A stretch of DNA of 64,000 nucleotides from Pontivivens nitratireducens (GTDB lineage: Bacteria; Pseudomonadota; Alphaproteobacteria; Rhodobacterales; Rhodobacteraceae): contig NZ_JACJUQ010000001.1 of the NCBI RefSeq assembly GCF_014235845.1, positions 1 to 64,000 of the forward strand, given 5' to 3'. Positions 45,569-55,553 of this stretch are shown piece after piece. Below the pieces are notes generated by a model. It worked only from the letters and a program-made list of their open reading frames with translations, was not told where the DNA came from and ran no database searches. Numbering within the stretch: the stretch's first letter is position 1; every line of letters begins with the position of its first letter. The position numbers and the translations under genes were made by a program.

Positions 45569-45989
45569 GAAATTTGGTTCCGCGAAGTGGCAGGGCAATC
45601 TCAAGCAGGGCAAGGGCCACGTCTCGACCGAGACGGGTGTGCTGAACGACCAACCCTACGGCTTCAACACCCGGTTCGAGGGGGCGGACGGCACCAACCC
45701 CGAGGAGTTGATCGGCGCGGCCCATGCCAGCTGCTTTTCCATGGCGCTGTCCATGATTCTGGGCGACAGTGGTCTGACGCCTGACAGCATCGAAACCAAG
45801 GCGACGGTCTCGCTCGAAGAAAAGGATGGCGGCTTCGCGATCACCACCATCCACCTGGACGTCGAGGCCTCTATCCCCGGCGCCAGCGAGGAGGATTTCC
45901 AGACAGCCGCAGGCAAGGCCAAGGAAAATTGCCCGGTCTCCAAGGTTCTGTCCGGGGCGAAGATCACGATGGATGCCAAGCTGAGCTAA
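45561..45989 (+). CDS. osmC: OsmC family peroxiredoxin
   Basis: 142-residue dimeric thiol peroxidase that detoxifies organic hydroperoxides. The two catalytic cysteines are in AAHASCFSMALS (about C56) and ENCPVSKVL (about C124); the N-terminal part WQGNLKQGKGHVSTETGVL is OsmC-like. AGGAG lies seven bases ahead of the ATG. It overlaps the end of the DUF2235 gene, so the two are likely co-transcribed. A strong hairpin follows 60 bases later. Confidence 0.93.
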   Translation: MIKKFGSAKWQGNLKQGKGHVSTETGVLNDQPYGFNTRFEGADGTNPEELIGAAHASCFSMALSMILGDSGLTPDSIETKATVSLEEKDGGFAITTIHLDVEASIPGASEEDFQTAAGKAKENCPVSKVLSGAKITMDAKLS

Positions 45990-46048
45990 CTGGCGAAGCA
46001 GCATGTCCGGCGCGGCCACCGCCGGTATGTCCGAACCTTGATGACGGA

Positions 46049-46076
46049 AGCCTTCGCGGATCAACCCGCGAAGGCT
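46049..46076. terminator. Long hairpin between convergent osmC and cobO
   Basis: AGCCTTCGCGG pairs with CCGCGAAGGCT (eleven base pairs, six-base loop). No T run on either side. Its place between convergent genes suggests a transcription end or mRNA-stabilising stem. Confidence 0.6.
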
Positions 46077-46153
46077 GCGATGCCGGTTCACGTGCGCATA
46101 GCGCCGCAGGACTCAGTTAGTCCGACGCGCCCAGGTTTTATGCAAAAGAACGC

Positions 46154-46810
46154 TCAGTATTCTATCCCGCGCGCTGCGGCGCGACCCTCTTCGTGGGGAT
46201 GGCGGCTGTCATTCATGTCTGTAATCAGGTCCGCCGCCTGCCGCACAGCATCGGGCGCATTGCGACCCGTCAGGATCACCGAGCACGCTGCGTCACGTGC
46301 CGCGATGGCGTGCAGCACTGCCCCCGGATCCAGATCGCCCTGATGCAGGGCCCAGTTGATTTCATCCAGCACGATCAGATCGTAGTCGCCGGAAACCATC
46401 ATCGCGGCCCCTTGCGCGAACGCCTCCAATGCCGCCTGTGACGATTGTTCCTTGTTCTCATCTGACCAGTCGAACCGTGCGCCGGATATGTGCCAGTCCA
46501 CTTGCGGATGGTCGGCGAAGAATTTCTGCTCGCCGGTTTGCCATTCGCCGGTGACGAACTGGATGACACCAACCCTGTGCCCCCAGCCCAAGGCGCGGGC
46601 AACAGCACCGAAGGCGGAGGTGCTCTTTCCCTTTCCATCGCCGGTCAGAACCATGAGGATGCCGCGCTGTTCACGCAGCGCGGTGCGTGCGTTGCGCTGC
46701 GGCGCGGGGGCCAGCGCGCTGTCTGCCCGATCCGTGTTGGACGCCCGATCCCCCGTGGAGGGTTGCATCGGGGTGTCGCTCTTGCCATTGCCCTCGTCTT
46801 GATCGCTCAT
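46154..46810 (-). CDS. cobO: Cob(I)yrinic acid a,c-diamide adenosyltransferase (CobO/BtuR)
   Basis: 218-residue enzyme that transfers the 5'-deoxyadenosyl group of ATP to reduced corrinoid. The P-loop GDGKGKST is at 57-64, preceded by ILMVLT; WQTGEQ, DYDLIVLDEINWAL (Walker B-like) and ILTGRNAP complete the CobA/CobO-type signature. About 45 extra N-terminal residues are polar and low in complexity. GGGAGC precedes the ATG. Divergent from cobQ, 45 bases away. Confidence 0.95.
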   Translation of the reverse strand: MSDQDEGNGKSDTPMQPSTGDRASNTDRADSALAPAPQRNARTALREQRGILMVLTGDGKGKSTSAFGAVARALGWGHRVGVIQFVTGEWQTGEQKFFADHPQVDWHISGARFDWSDENKEQSSQAALEAFAQGAAMMVSGDYDLIVLDEINWALHQGDLDPGAVLHAIAARDAACSVILTGRNAPDAVRQAADLITDMNDSRHPHEEGRAAARGIEY

Positions 46811-46855
46811 GGTCGCTCCCTTCGGGGTTGAACGAATGGTAGGAGGCGAAGCGCG

Positions 46856-48301
46856 ATGGGCAAGGCGGTAATGATCCAGGGCACCGGATCGGACGTTGGC
46901 AAATCGCTGATCGTGGCGGGGCTGTGCCGGGCGTTCGTGCGGCGCGGATTGCGGGTCATGCCGTTCAAGCCGCAAAACATGTCCAACAACGCCGCCGTTA
47001 CCGCCGATGGTGGTGAAATCGGGCGCGCGCAGGCCTTGCAGGCGCTGGCCTGCGGCGTGCCGCCCGGCGTGGACATGAACCCCGTGTTGCTGAAGCCAGA
47101 GAGCGAGACCGGCGCGCAGGTCGTCGTGCAGGGAAAGGTCGCGTTCCGCGCGCAGGCCCGTGCCTATGCTGAGCGCAAGGCGGAACTGCTTGCTGCGGTG
47201 GCGGACAGCTTTACCAGATTGCGAAACAATGCCGATCTGGTGATCGTGGAGGGCGCAGGCTCCCCGGCGGAGACGAACCTGCGCGCCAACGATATTGCCA
47301 ATATGGGCTTCGCCCGCGCGCTGGATGTGCCCGTGATCCTGATGGGGGACATCAATCGCGGCGGCGTGATCGCACAGCTTGCAGGCCATGCCGCCGTGAT
47401 GGACCAGGAGGACCGCGCACAGGTCGCGGCATTCGCGGTGAACCGGTTTCGCGGCGACGTCTCGCTGTTCGATGAGGGGGTCGCGGATATCGAGCGATTT
47501 ACGCGCTGGCCCAGCGTCGGCGTGATCCCCTGGTTCGCGGAGGCTTCGAAACTGCCGGCGGAGGATGCGCTGGGCATCGCCTCGGGCGGGACCGGGGCAT
47601 TGAAGATCGCCGTTCCCATGCTGGCCCGCATCGCCAATTTCGACGACCTCGACCCGTTGAAGCTGGAACCGGGTGTGCAAGTCGTGATGGTGCCGCCCGG
47701 TCAGGCGCTGCCCGGAGATGCCGCGCTGGTGATCCTGCCGGGCTCCAAAAGCACGACCGGCGATCTGGCGTTTCTGCGCGCGCAGGGGTGGGACGTGGAT
47801 ATCGCGGCCCATCTGCGGCGTGGCGGGCATGTGCTGGGCATATGCGGTGGCTATCAGATGCTGGGCCGGGTGGTCGATGATCCCGACGGCGTGGACGGCG
47901 TGGCGGGCAGTGTCGCGGGGCTGGGGCATCTCGACATCCACACGACCATGCGCCCGGTCAAGCGTCTGGGACTGGTGCATGGCACGATGGCCGGGGGGCA
48001 GGTGCCGGTGTCAGGCTACGAAATCCACATGGGTCACACCACCGGCATCGACACGGACCGGCCATTGCTGCATCTGGACGGTCGCCCCGATGGCGCGACC
48101 TCGGCCGACGGGCAGGTCAGCGGCACCTATCTACACGGGTTGTTTGCGCACGACGCGTTTCGTGCGGCATATCTGACCCGGCTCGGCCATCAGGCGGGCG
48201 ATCTGATCTATGCGCAGGTGGTCGAGGACGTGCTGGACCGGTTGGCCGAGCATCTGGAAGCGTCGATGGACCTCGACGCGATTGCGGCGATCGCGCGCTG
48301 A
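46856..48301 (+). CDS. cobQ: Cobyric acid synthase
   Basis: 481-residue glutamine-dependent amidase that amidates carboxyls b, d, e and g of adenosylcobyrinic acid a,c-diamide. N-terminal DTBS-like ATP domain with [21 protein letters not shown] cut here to GTGSDVGKS (P-loop, about 9-17) and KPQNMSNN; C-terminal glutamine amidotransferase domain with [13 protein letters not shown] (catalytic Cys, about 330) and [10 protein letters not shown] (His). GGAGG precedes the ATG. It acts after cobO in the pathway. Confidence 0.96.
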   Translation: MGKAVMIQGTGSDVGKSLIVAGLCRAFVRRGLRVMPFKPQNMSNNAAVTADGGEIGRAQALQALACGVPPGVDMNPVLLKPESETGAQVVVQGKVAFRAQARAYAERKAELLAAVADSFTRLRNNADLVIVEGAGSPAETNLRANDIANMGFARALDVPVILMGDINRGGVIAQLAGHAAVMDQEDRAQVAAFAVNRFRGDVSLFDEGVADIERFTRWPSVGVIPWFAEASKLPAEDALGIASGGTGALKIAVPMLARIANFDDLDPLKLEPGVQVVMVPPGQALPGDAALVILPGSKSTTGDLAFLRAQGWDVDIAAHLRRGGHVLGICGGYQMLGRVVDDPDGVDGVAGSVAGLGHLDIHTTMRPVKRLGLVHGTMAGGQVPVSGYEIHMGHTTGIDTDRPLLHLDGRPDGATSADGQVSGTYLHGLFAHDAFRAAYLTRLGHQAGDLIYAQVVEDVLDRLAEHLEASMDLDAIAAIAR

Positions 48302-48336
48302 CGCTAGAATGGGGCGACTGATCCCGGAGGATGCCC

Positions 48337-48606
48337 GTGACGACCTGCCTGATGCTGCTGCCGCCGCGACGCGCCCGGATGCGACCTCATTTCTACCGGG
48401 TGGAAATCGTCGGCAATCTGTTCGGTGAGTTTTCCGTCATCCGTGAATGGGGCCGGGTGGGTGGACAGGCGCGGGAACGTGTCGATCTGTTTGAGGGACT
48501 GCTGGAGGCATCGCACGCCGCCGACCGTCTGCGCCGTGCCCGCCTGCGCCGGGGGTATACTCGCGCCGGGCCCCGCGATGGGGCTGGCGAAGCTCGTAGT
48601 GGGTGA
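48337..48606 (+). CDS. WGR domain protein
   Basis: 89 residues. The core FYRVEIVGNLFGEFSVIREWGRVG holds the W-G-R motif of the WGR domain, found alone or in PARP and MolR-type proteins and thought to bind nucleic acid. The C-terminal tail is R/G-rich. I choose GTG at 48337 because GGAGG sits exactly six bases ahead; the ATG at 48331 directly abuts that site and cannot be served by it. Follows cobQ by 35 bases. Cellular role unknown. Confidence 0.8.
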   Translation: MTTCLMLLPPRRARMRPHFYRVEIVGNLFGEFSVIREWGRVGGQARERVDLFEGLLEASHAADRLRRARLRRGYTRAGPRDGAGEARSG

Positions 48607-48708
48607 CGCACATGTTTCACAGCTGTGTGAAGAAAGTTCCGGTGCCCTCTCGCGCCGGGCGACTTCGCTGATATAAGGCGGGAAAACATCCTGCCGGAGA
48701 TATCCTGA

Positions 48709-49500
48709 ATGAACACCCTCCCTCCCGCCGATCGGGCGAAATTCGCGGCGGCGCGCGCCGCGCTCTCGCTGGTTGAGCCGGACATGAAGCTCGGTCTGGG
48801 GACCGGATCCACCGCGAACTGGTTCATCAGGCTGCTGGGCGAACGGATCCGGGTGGACGGCATCAAGCTGACCGCCGTTGCCACCTCGGACCGGACCGCG
48901 GCATTGGCCCGCAGCGAGGGGATCGACGTGATCGACCTGGATGAGGCCGGCTGGCTGGACCTGACCATCGACGGCGCGGATGAGGTCGACCCCGACCTGA
49001 ACCTGATAAAGGGCGGTGGCGGGGCGCATTTGCAGGAAAAGATCGTCGCCACCGCGTCGGACCGCATGGTTGTCATTACCGACGACAGCAAGCTGGTGGC
49101 CACGCTGGGCGCATTCCCCCTGCCGGTCGAGGTCATCCCGATGGGCTGGAAATCGACCCGCGCCATCATCGAGGAGATGCTGGAGCAGATCGACGTTTCC
49201 GGGCGCGAGGTGACGCCGCGCATGGATGGTGCCGTGCCGTATCGCACCGACGAGGGCAACCATATCCTCGATCTGCATCTGGAAAGGATCGGGGATCCGC
49301 ACCGGCTGTCCCCCTTGCTCAATCAGGTGGCCGGTGTGGTCGAAAACGGCCTGTTTCTGGGCATCGCGGATCAGGTTATGGTCGGCTACGAAAGCGGAGA
49401 GGCGCATCTGCTTGAGGAAGGCGGCGTGATGCGGCCCGTGGCCTTTGCCGACGGGATCGACGGGCGGGCGTTTCTGAAACGTGTGCTGAACCAGGTATAA
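48709..49500 (+). CDS. rpiA: Ribose-5-phosphate isomerase A
   Basis: 263-residue enzyme of the pentose phosphate and Calvin pathways that interconverts ribose-5-phosphate and ribulose-5-phosphate. Motifs: GLGTGSTANWFI (phosphate loop, about 28), VATSDRTAALA, DGADEVDPDLNLIKGGGGAHLQEK in two parts (catalytic Asp, Glu, Lys, about 87-110). GGAG precedes the ATG. It is longer than E. coli RpiA (about 219) because of a C-terminal extension often seen in alphaproteobacteria. gor follows 54 bases later. Confidence 0.95.
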   Translation: MNTLPPADRAKFAAARAALSLVEPDMKLGLGTGSTANWFIRLLGERIRVDGIKLTAVATSDRTAALARSEGIDVIDLDEAGWLDLTIDGADEVDPDLNLIKGGGGAHLQEKIVATASDRMVVITDDSKLVATLGAFPLPVEVIPMGWKSTRAIIEEMLEQIDVSGREVTPRMDGAVPYRTDEGNHILDLHLERIGDPHRLSPLLNQVAGVVENGLFLGIADQVMVGYESGEAHLLEEGGVMRPVAFADGIDGRAFLKRVLNQV

Positions 49501-49554
49501 GGCGTATTGTCCTGATCATTTGAGCGAACAGGGCGGCATTGCAGGAGCATTCTA

Positions 49555-50904
49555 ATGAGCGATTTCGACTACGATCTTTTCGTGATCGGTGGCGGCTCCG
49601 GCGGCGTGCGCGCCGCGCGGATCGCGGCAGAAACCGGCGCGCGCGTCGCCATCGCGGAGGAATACCGCTATGGCGGAACCTGTGTCATTCGGGGCTGCGT
49701 TCCCAAGAAGCTGATGGTCTATGCCTCCCGCTTTTCCGAGGCGTTCGAGGACGCCGCCGGTTATGGCTGGTCCGTAGGCAAGCCCGAATTTTCCTGGCCG
49801 GTCCTGCGCCGCAACATCCACGCCGAGCTTGACCGCCTCGAAGGCATCTACCGGCGCAATCTGGCCAATGCCAGCGTCAAGGTTCTGGACGGGCGCGCCA
49901 CTGTCGTGGATGGCAATACGGTGGAGATGGATGGGCAGCGTATCACGGCGGGCCATATCCTGATCGCTGTCGGCGGGACACCGTTCGTTCCGAATGTTCC
50001 GGGACGCGAGCATGTCATGGTCTCGAACGATATCTTCCTGATGGAGGAGATGCCCGCCTCGATCGCCATTGTCGGCGGCGGATATATTGCCTGTGAGTTC
50101 GCAAGCATTCTCAACGGTCTGGGCGTCAAGGTCGATGTGATCTACCGGTCCGAGCAGATCCTGCGCGGTTTCGACCGCGAAGTCCGCGACCATGTCGCCG
50201 GCGAGATGGAGAAGAAGGGCGTCCGCATCGTGACCGATTGCGATGTCGAGCAGATCGAGAAGACGGATACCGGCGTTCGGCTGGAATTTGAAAGTGGCGA
50301 CAGTGCCGAGTATTCCGCCGTTTTCTACGCCACGGGCCGTGTCCCCAACACGCACGATCTGGGATTGGATGATGCGGGCGTCGAGACGGGCAAGGGCGGC
50401 GCGATCCGCGTGGATGATTGGTCAAAGACCACCGTCGATACGATCTACGCCGTGGGCGATGTGACCGACCGCGTGGCGCTGACACCCGTGGCCATCCGCG
50501 AGGGGCAGGCCTTCGCCCAGACCGTGTTCGGGAACGATCCCACCCAGGCCGATTACGACCTGATCCCCACGGCTGTGTTCACCCAGCCCGAGATCGGCAC
50601 CGTCGGCATCTCCGAGGATCACGCCCATAATTACGGTGAGGTCGATATCTACTGCACGACCTTCCGTTCGATGAACCACGTGATTGCGGATCGTGACGAG
50701 CGGATGTTGATGAAGCTGATCGTCGCACGCTCCGACGGCAAGGTTCTGGGGTGCCATATCGTGGGCGATGCCGCGGGTGAGATGATCCAGCTTGCCGGTA
50801 TCGCGATCAAGATGGGGGCAACCAAGGCCGATTTCGACCGCACCGTCGCCGTCCACCCGACTGCGGCAGAAGAGCTGGTTACGCTCAAGTCACCAATCCG
50901 CTAG
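49555..50904 (+). CDS. gor: Glutathione-disulfide reductase
   Basis: 449-residue FAD/NADPH enzyme that keeps glutathione reduced. FAD motif FVIGGGSGGVRAAR (9-22), redox pair C43-VIRG-C48 in GGTCVIRGCVPKK, a NAD(P) motif IVGGGYIACEFA (about 173) followed by YRSEQILRGFD with arginines suited to NADPH, and the C-terminal HPTAAEE histidine from the partner subunit. GGAG precedes the ATG. It supplies GSH for the several GST-type enzymes coded in this window. Confidence 0.96.
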   Translation: MSDFDYDLFVIGGGSGGVRAARIAAETGARVAIAEEYRYGGTCVIRGCVPKKLMVYASRFSEAFEDAAGYGWSVGKPEFSWPVLRRNIHAELDRLEGIYRRNLANASVKVLDGRATVVDGNTVEMDGQRITAGHILIAVGGTPFVPNVPGREHVMVSNDIFLMEEMPASIAIVGGGYIACEFASILNGLGVKVDVIYRSEQILRGFDREVRDHVAGEMEKKGVRIVTDCDVEQIEKTDTGVRLEFESGDSAEYSAVFYATGRVPNTHDLGLDDAGVETGKGGAIRVDDWSKTTVDTIYAVGDVTDRVALTPVAIREGQAFAQTVFGNDPTQADYDLIPTAVFTQPEIGTVGISEDHAHNYGEVDIYCTTFRSMNHVIADRDERMLMKLIVARSDGKVLGCHIVGDAAGEMIQLAGIAIKMGATKADFDRTVAVHPTAAEELVTLKSPIR

Positions 50905-50964
50905 GTTGATAATGAACGCGGGAATATCCACTTCTCGCACAGATACGCACAACAGACAGGACAC

Positions 50965-52149
50965 ATGATGCCCTATAACGACAATTCCGGCGGGCCCTGG
51001 GGCAAGAAGGGGACCGACCGGGGTGAGAACAAGGGAAGCGACGACCGCAACCCTTGGGGAAGCGGCAACCGCCCGAACAATGGCAACGGGCAGGGCCCGA
51101 ACAACGGCCAGACCCCCGATCTGGAGGATATGCTGCGCAAGGGGCAGGAACGCTTCAAGGTCTTGATCGGCGGACGCAATGGCGGTGGCACCGGCGGCAA
51201 CAACACCGGTACCGGCGGCGACGGCCCTTCGCCCAAGTTTATCTTGCTGATCGCCGCTGTGGTGGCTGTCGGCGCGTGGCTGTTCGCATCCGTCTATACC
51301 GTGCAGCCTTCGCAGCGGTCGGTCGAGATGACCTTCGGCGAGTATTCCTCGACCGGATCGCCGGGCCTGAACTTCGCGCCGTGGCCGATTGTCACGTATG
51401 AGATTGTCGAAGTCACCAGCGAGCGGACCGTCAATGTCGGCACCGGGGATCGTCCGGGGCGCGGCGATGATGGCCTGATGCTGACCGGGGATGAGAACAT
51501 CGTCGATATCGACTTCGAGGTGGTCTGGAACATCGGCGACCCCGCCGCGTTCCTGTTCAATCTGCGCGACCCGCGCGATACCATCGAGGCGGTGTCCGAG
51601 TCCGCAATGCGTGAGGTTATCTCCCGCTCCGAACTGGCGCCGATCCTGAACCGGGATCGTGGCGTGATCTCGGCCGAGGTGTCCGAGTTGATCCAGCAAA
51701 CGCTCGATACCTATGACAGCGGTGTGTCCATCGTTCGTCTGAACTTCGACCGCGCCGACCCACCCGAGGACGTGATCGACGCCTTCCGCGACGTTCAGGC
51801 CGCCGAGCAGGAGCGCATCACCTTGCAAAACCGCGCCGACGCTTATGCGAACCGCGCATTGGCATCGGCCCGTGGTGAGGCTGCACAGTTGTTGCAACAG
51901 GCCGAGGGCTACCGCGCCCGGGTCGTGAACGAGGCCGACGGTGAGGCCGCGCGCTTCGTCAGCATCCTGAACGAATATCAGGGGGCCGAGGAGGTGACGC
52001 GCAAACGTCTCTACCTTGAAACGATGGAGCGTGTGCTGGGCACAGTGGACAAGATCATCATCGACCCCTCCACCTCTGGTGGTGAAGGCGGGCAGGGCGT
52101 CGTGCCCTATCTGCCGCTGAATGAACTCCGCAGCGGAGGTAACAACTGA
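50965..52149 (+). CDS. hflK: FtsH protease regulator HflK
   Basis: 394-residue SPFH/band 7 inner-membrane protein that, with HflC, forms the cage around the FtsH protease. The first 85 residues are Gly/Asn/Asp-rich and unstructured, a single helix follows (about 92-112), then the band 7 domain (about 118-300) and a coiled-coil C-terminal part ending in a small hydrophobic tail. The stop and the hflC start share one base (TGATG), the standard hflKC pair. Two ATGs stand side by side at 50965 and 50968. Confidence 0.96.
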   Translation: MMPYNDNSGGPWGKKGTDRGENKGSDDRNPWGSGNRPNNGNGQGPNNGQTPDLEDMLRKGQERFKVLIGGRNGGGTGGNNTGTGGDGPSPKFILLIAAVVAVGAWLFASVYTVQPSQRSVEMTFGEYSSTGSPGLNFAPWPIVTYEIVEVTSERTVNVGTGDRPGRGDDGLMLTGDENIVDIDFEVVWNIGDPAAFLFNLRDPRDTIEAVSESAMREVISRSELAPILNRDRGVISAEVSELIQQTLDTYDSGVSIVRLNFDRADPPEDVIDAFRDVQAAEQERITLQNRADAYANRALASARGEAAQLLQQAEGYRARVVNEADGEAARFVSILNEYQGAEEVTRKRLYLETMERVLGTVDKIIIDPSTSGGEGGQGVVPYLPLNELRSGGNN

Positions 52150-53111
52150 TGAACCGTCTCGTTCTCGCCATCGCAGCCGTCGTGCTGCTTCTCGTCCTGC
52201 TCTTGTCGTCCATCTTCGTGGTGAACGAACGGCAGCGGGCGCTCGTCCTGCAATTCGGGCAGATCAAGGATGTGAAGGAGGAGCCGGGCATCGGTTTCAA
52301 GATCCCGTTCATCCAGCAGGTCGTTTACTATGACGACCGTATCCTCAGCCTCGACACGGACTCGCTTGAGGTGACACCGCTCGACGATCGCCGTCTTGTC
52401 GTCGATGCCTTCGCCCGCTGGCGGATTTCGGATGTCGAACGCTTCCGTGAGCGGACCGGCGCGGATGGCGATTTTGCCATCATCGCGGGCCAGCAGCGGC
52501 TTCAGACCGTTCTGAACTCCGCCCTGCGTGAGGTTCTGGGTTCGGTCACGTCCAACACTGTGTTGTCGGCGGACCGGGTCGCGCTGATGAACCAGATTCG
52601 CGATCAGGCCGCGCGTGAAACCGCCGAACTGGGTATCGAAGTGGTCGATGTGCGGATCAAGCGGGCCGACCTGCCCGAACAGAACCTTGAGGAAACCTTC
52701 AACCGGATGCGGGCCGAGCGGGAGCGTGAGGCCGAGGATGAGCGCGCCCGTGGTCAAGAGGCGGCGCTGCGTGTGCAGTCGCTGGCAGACAGGACCGCGA
52801 CCGAGCTTCGTTCCGAGGCGCAGCGTGACAGCGACATCATTCGCGGTGAAGCGGATGCGGCGCGGAACCGGATCTTTGCTGATGCCTTCGGTCAGGATCC
52901 CGAGTTCTTTGCCTTCTACCGTTCGCTGTCCGCTTACGAGGAGGCGCTGCAGGAGCAGAATTCCACTCTGGTGATTTCGCCCGACAGTGAGTTCTTCGAA
53001 TATTTCGACGGCGATCAGATCGAAGGCAGCGCCCGCGCCGCCGACGGTGTGCGCCCGACGAATGCCCCCGTGCGGACCGAATCCAACGTCCCGGCCCCTG
53101 TCGGACAGTGA
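52149..53111 (+). CDS. hflC: FtsH protease regulator HflC
   Basis: 320-residue partner of HflK. One N-terminal membrane helix (about 3-23), the band 7 domain (FVVNERQRALVLQFGQIK onward), the conserved LRRADLPE-equivalent RIKRADLPEQN and a coiled-coil (NRMRAEREREAEDERARG). A C-terminal acidic tail of about 35 residues follows. Translation is coupled to hflK. A strong terminator lies 20 bases downstream. DegP/DO protease genes that often follow hflC are not seen. Confidence 0.96.
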   Translation: MNRLVLAIAAVVLLLVLLLSSIFVVNERQRALVLQFGQIKDVKEEPGIGFKIPFIQQVVYYDDRILSLDTDSLEVTPLDDRRLVVDAFARWRISDVERFRERTGADGDFAIIAGQQRLQTVLNSALREVLGSVTSNTVLSADRVALMNQIRDQAARETAELGIEVVDVRIKRADLPEQNLEETFNRMRAEREREAEDERARGQEAALRVQSLADRTATELRSEAQRDSDIIRGEADAARNRIFADAFGQDPEFFAFYRSLSAYEEALQEQNSTLVISPDSEFFEYFDGDQIEGSARAADGVRPTNAPVRTESNVPAPVGQ

Positions 53112-53132
53112 ATTCGTCGTACCTTGAATCGA

Positions 53133-53163
53133 GAGGGCGGGCCGTACTGGTCCGCCCTTTTTC
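53133..53163 (+). terminator. Rho-independent terminator after hflC
   Basis: AGGGCGGGCC, loop GTACT, GGTCCGCCCT followed by TTTTC: long GC-rich stem with T run, ending the hflKC unit. Confidence 0.92.
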
Positions 53164-53288
53164 GTGGCATCAATGACCCCTTGAACTGATGCGCAAGGAC
53201 CGCTTGAGTGGGGCCGCAGCCTGTTCAGGCTGACATTCAACCGGTCAGACACCAACAACAACAACAGCCGGATCCAAGGGGAAGAGAC

Positions 53289-53882
53289 ATGAGCGATACC
53301 AAGGAATTTCACGTCGGTGAACTGTCCGCCAAGATGCCCGAGCCCACGCAATACGAACCCAGCCCCTTCAAGAAGGGCCGTCCGCCCGAGCCGCTTCAGT
53401 TTGAGGTCAACATGACGGCGGAGGCGCATGACCGGCAGAAGAAATCAGGCTCGGTTCAGGTGAACATTCCGGGATTTTCCCCCGTCAAACTGTATTGCGA
53501 CGAACAGGTTCCCGTCGGAGACGACACCGCGCCGCCCCCATTGGCGTTTTTCTGCGCCGGCATCGGGTTCTGCCTGATGACGCACCTGACCGACATCTAC
53601 ACGGCGCGCAAGATCAAGATCAAATCCATGAAGATCGAGCAGAAGGTGCGGTTCGAGACGAATCTCAGCAACATGCGCGAACTGGGTCACACCACCGATG
53701 GCAAGACATTGGGGATCGAGACGCATGTCCTGATCGACAGCGATGAGCCGCAGGAGCGAATCAAGGATCTGATGGATGAGGCTGAAAACGCCTGCATGGC
53801 GCATTTCGCGCTGCGCAATCCGATCCCGTGGCAATCGCGCCTGATCCACAACGGTGAGGAACTGCTGAACCGCGAAGGGTGA
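53289..53882 (+). CDS. OsmC family protein
   Basis: 197 residues. The OsmC-fold core is AFFCAGIGFCLMTHLTDIYTAR with catalytic-type Cys (two near each other) and the later DEAENACMAHFALRNP Cys, the spacing of the hydroperoxide-reactive pair. It is longer than ordinary OsmC owing to a polar N-terminal extension (about 60 residues). GGGGAAGAG precedes the ATG at 53289; the upstream open frame is not protein-like. Likely a peroxide- or thiol-reactive protein; substrate unknown. Confidence 0.87.
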   Translation: MSDTKEFHVGELSAKMPEPTQYEPSPFKKGRPPEPLQFEVNMTAEAHDRQKKSGSVQVNIPGFSPVKLYCDEQVPVGDDTAPPPLAFFCAGIGFCLMTHLTDIYTARKIKIKSMKIEQKVRFETNLSNMRELGHTTDGKTLGIETHVLIDSDEPQERIKDLMDEAENACMAHFALRNPIPWQSRLIHNGEELLNREG

Positions 53883-53966
53883 TCGGCATCTTGCCCCGTG
53901 CAGCCGGGTAGGATCGCTGCGCGTTCTGCTCTTTTCACACCTGCCCAAAACGCTATGGTCCGGGTC

Positions 53967-55553
53967 ATGAGTGATCTTTTCGACGATGATGAACCGGGGG
54001 CCGGCGGCAATGCGCCGACGGTCACGATTTCCGAACTGAGCGGTGCGGTGAAGCGCGCCATCGAGGGCGGTTTCGGCCATGTGCGGGTGCGCGCGGAGGT
54101 GGGGCGCGTGTCCCGCCCCCGCTCGGGCCATGTTTATCTCGACCTCAAGGATGACCGCGCGGTTCTGGCCTCCGTCATCTGGAAGGGGGTGGCCAGCAAG
54201 CTGCGCACCCAGCCGGAGGAGGGGATGGAGGTCATCGTCACCGGCAGGCTGACGACCTTTGCCGGGCAGTCACGCTATCAGATGGTGATCGAAAGCCTCG
54301 CCCCCGCCGGGATCGGCGCGTTGATGGCGATGCTGGAAAAACGCCGCACGGCGCTGGCCGCCGAGGGGCTGTTCGATGCGGAGCGCAAGCGCCCGATCCC
54401 CTTCCTGCCCAAGGTCATCGGCGTTGTCACGTCCCCCTCCGGCGCCGTGATTCGTGACATTCTGCACCGCCTGCGCGACCGGTTCCCGCGAGAGGTCCTG
54501 GTCTGGCCCGTCGCCGTGCAGGGGGAGCGGTGCGCCGAACAGGTCGCTGCGGCGATCCGGGGGTTCAACGCCCTGCAACCCGGTGGCCCGGTGCCGCGCC
54601 CGGATCTGCTGATCGTCGCACGGGGCGGCGGCTCGCTGGAGGATCTGTGGGGGTTCAATGAGGAAATCGTGGTGCGTGCCGCTGCCGACAGCGAGATCCC
54701 CCTGATCTCCGCCGTCGGGCATGAGACGGACACGACCCTGATCGACCACGCTGCGGATCGTCGCGCCCCGACACCGACCGCAGCGGCGGAGATGGCCGTG
54801 CCGGTCCGGGCCGAATTGCGCGCGGCGCTGGCGCAACTGGACGAACGGCGCGTTGGAGGCATGTCGCGAATGCTGCGCGACCGCAGTGACCGGATCCGGG
54901 CCAATGCGCGCGCTCTGCCGCGTCCACAGGCCCTGGTTTCCGAACGGCGGCAAAGGCTGGACATGGTGGGTGACAAACTGCCCGCCGCACTGGGCCGCAC
55001 GGCGGATCGCAAGCGGCTGGCCCTGACGTGGGCCGGCGCGGCGCTGGACCCGGCACGTCTGACCGCCCGATTGGCCGAGCCGCGCGTGACGCTGCGCAAA
55101 CTGTCGCTGAGCCGTGCCCTGCAAGGGCGGATAGAGCGGGCGCAAAACGCCCTTTCAAAGCACCGTCTAGACCCCACCGTTCTAAGCCGAAGTGTCACGC
55201 AGCATCGCGAAAGGTTGACGGCACGGACCGACCGCCTGACCCGTGCCGCGGCCCGCGACCTGCCCGATCGCAGGGCGGCGCTCGCCTCACTGAGCCGTAC
55301 GCTTGAGACGCTGAGCTATGAAAAAACGCTGGAGCGCGGCTATGCCGTCGTCTGGCGCGATGGTGAGCTGGTCAAGGATGGCAACAGGCTGACCCCCGGC
55401 GACCGTCTGACCATCGCGTTCGCGGGCAAGGTCACGACCCCGGTTCTGGTCGAGGGCGAAGCACCGCCCCAGCCGATGCCGGAGTCGAAACCGAAGCCAC
55501 GGACAAAACCGCGTCCGCCCAAGACTGACGGCGGGCAAGGCAGTCTGTTCTAG
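53967..55553 (+). CDS. xseA: Exodeoxyribonuclease VII large subunit
   Basis: 528-residue catalytic subunit of the XseA-XseB nuclease. N-terminal OB-fold (about 15-110: TISELSGAVKRAIE, GHVYLDLKD), catalytic domain with VIGVVTSPSGAVIRDIL, DLLIVARGGGSLEDLW and ISAVGHETDTTLIDHAADRRA cut here into motifs (about 145-310), a long coiled-coil part (about 310-470) and a Lys/Pro-rich tail. Start at 53967 where family sequence begins. It overlaps the convergent exported-protein gene by four bases. xseB is not in the window. Confidence 0.94.
   Translation: MSDLFDDDEPGAGGNAPTVTISELSGAVKRAIEGGFGHVRVRAEVGRVSRPRSGHVYLDLKDDRAVLASVIWKGVASKLRTQPEEGMEVIVTGRLTTFAGQSRYQMVIESLAPAGIGALMAMLEKRRTALAAEGLFDAERKRPIPFLPKVIGVVTSPSGAVIRDILHRLRDRFPREVLVWPVAVQGERCAEQVAAAIRGFNALQPGGPVPRPDLLIVARGGGSLEDLWGFNEEIVVRAAADSEIPLISAVGHETDTTLIDHAADRRAPTPTAAAEMAVPVRAELRAALAQLDERRVGGMSRMLRDRSDRIRANARALPRPQALVSERRQRLDMVGDKLPAALGRTADRKRLALTWAGAALDPARLTARLAEPRVTLRKLSLSRALQGRIERAQNALSKHRLDPTVLSRSVTQHRERLTARTDRLTRAAARDLPDRRAALASLSRTLETLSYEKTLERGYAVVWRDGELVKDGNRLTPGDRLTIAFAGKVTTPVLVEGEAPPQPMPESKPKPRTKPRPPKTDGGQGSLF

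Noticed and set aside
46154-47980. 608-codon minus-strand protein including cobO
   Set aside because: The extra N-terminal part is antisense to cobQ; cobO begins at 46810 with a ribosome-binding site.
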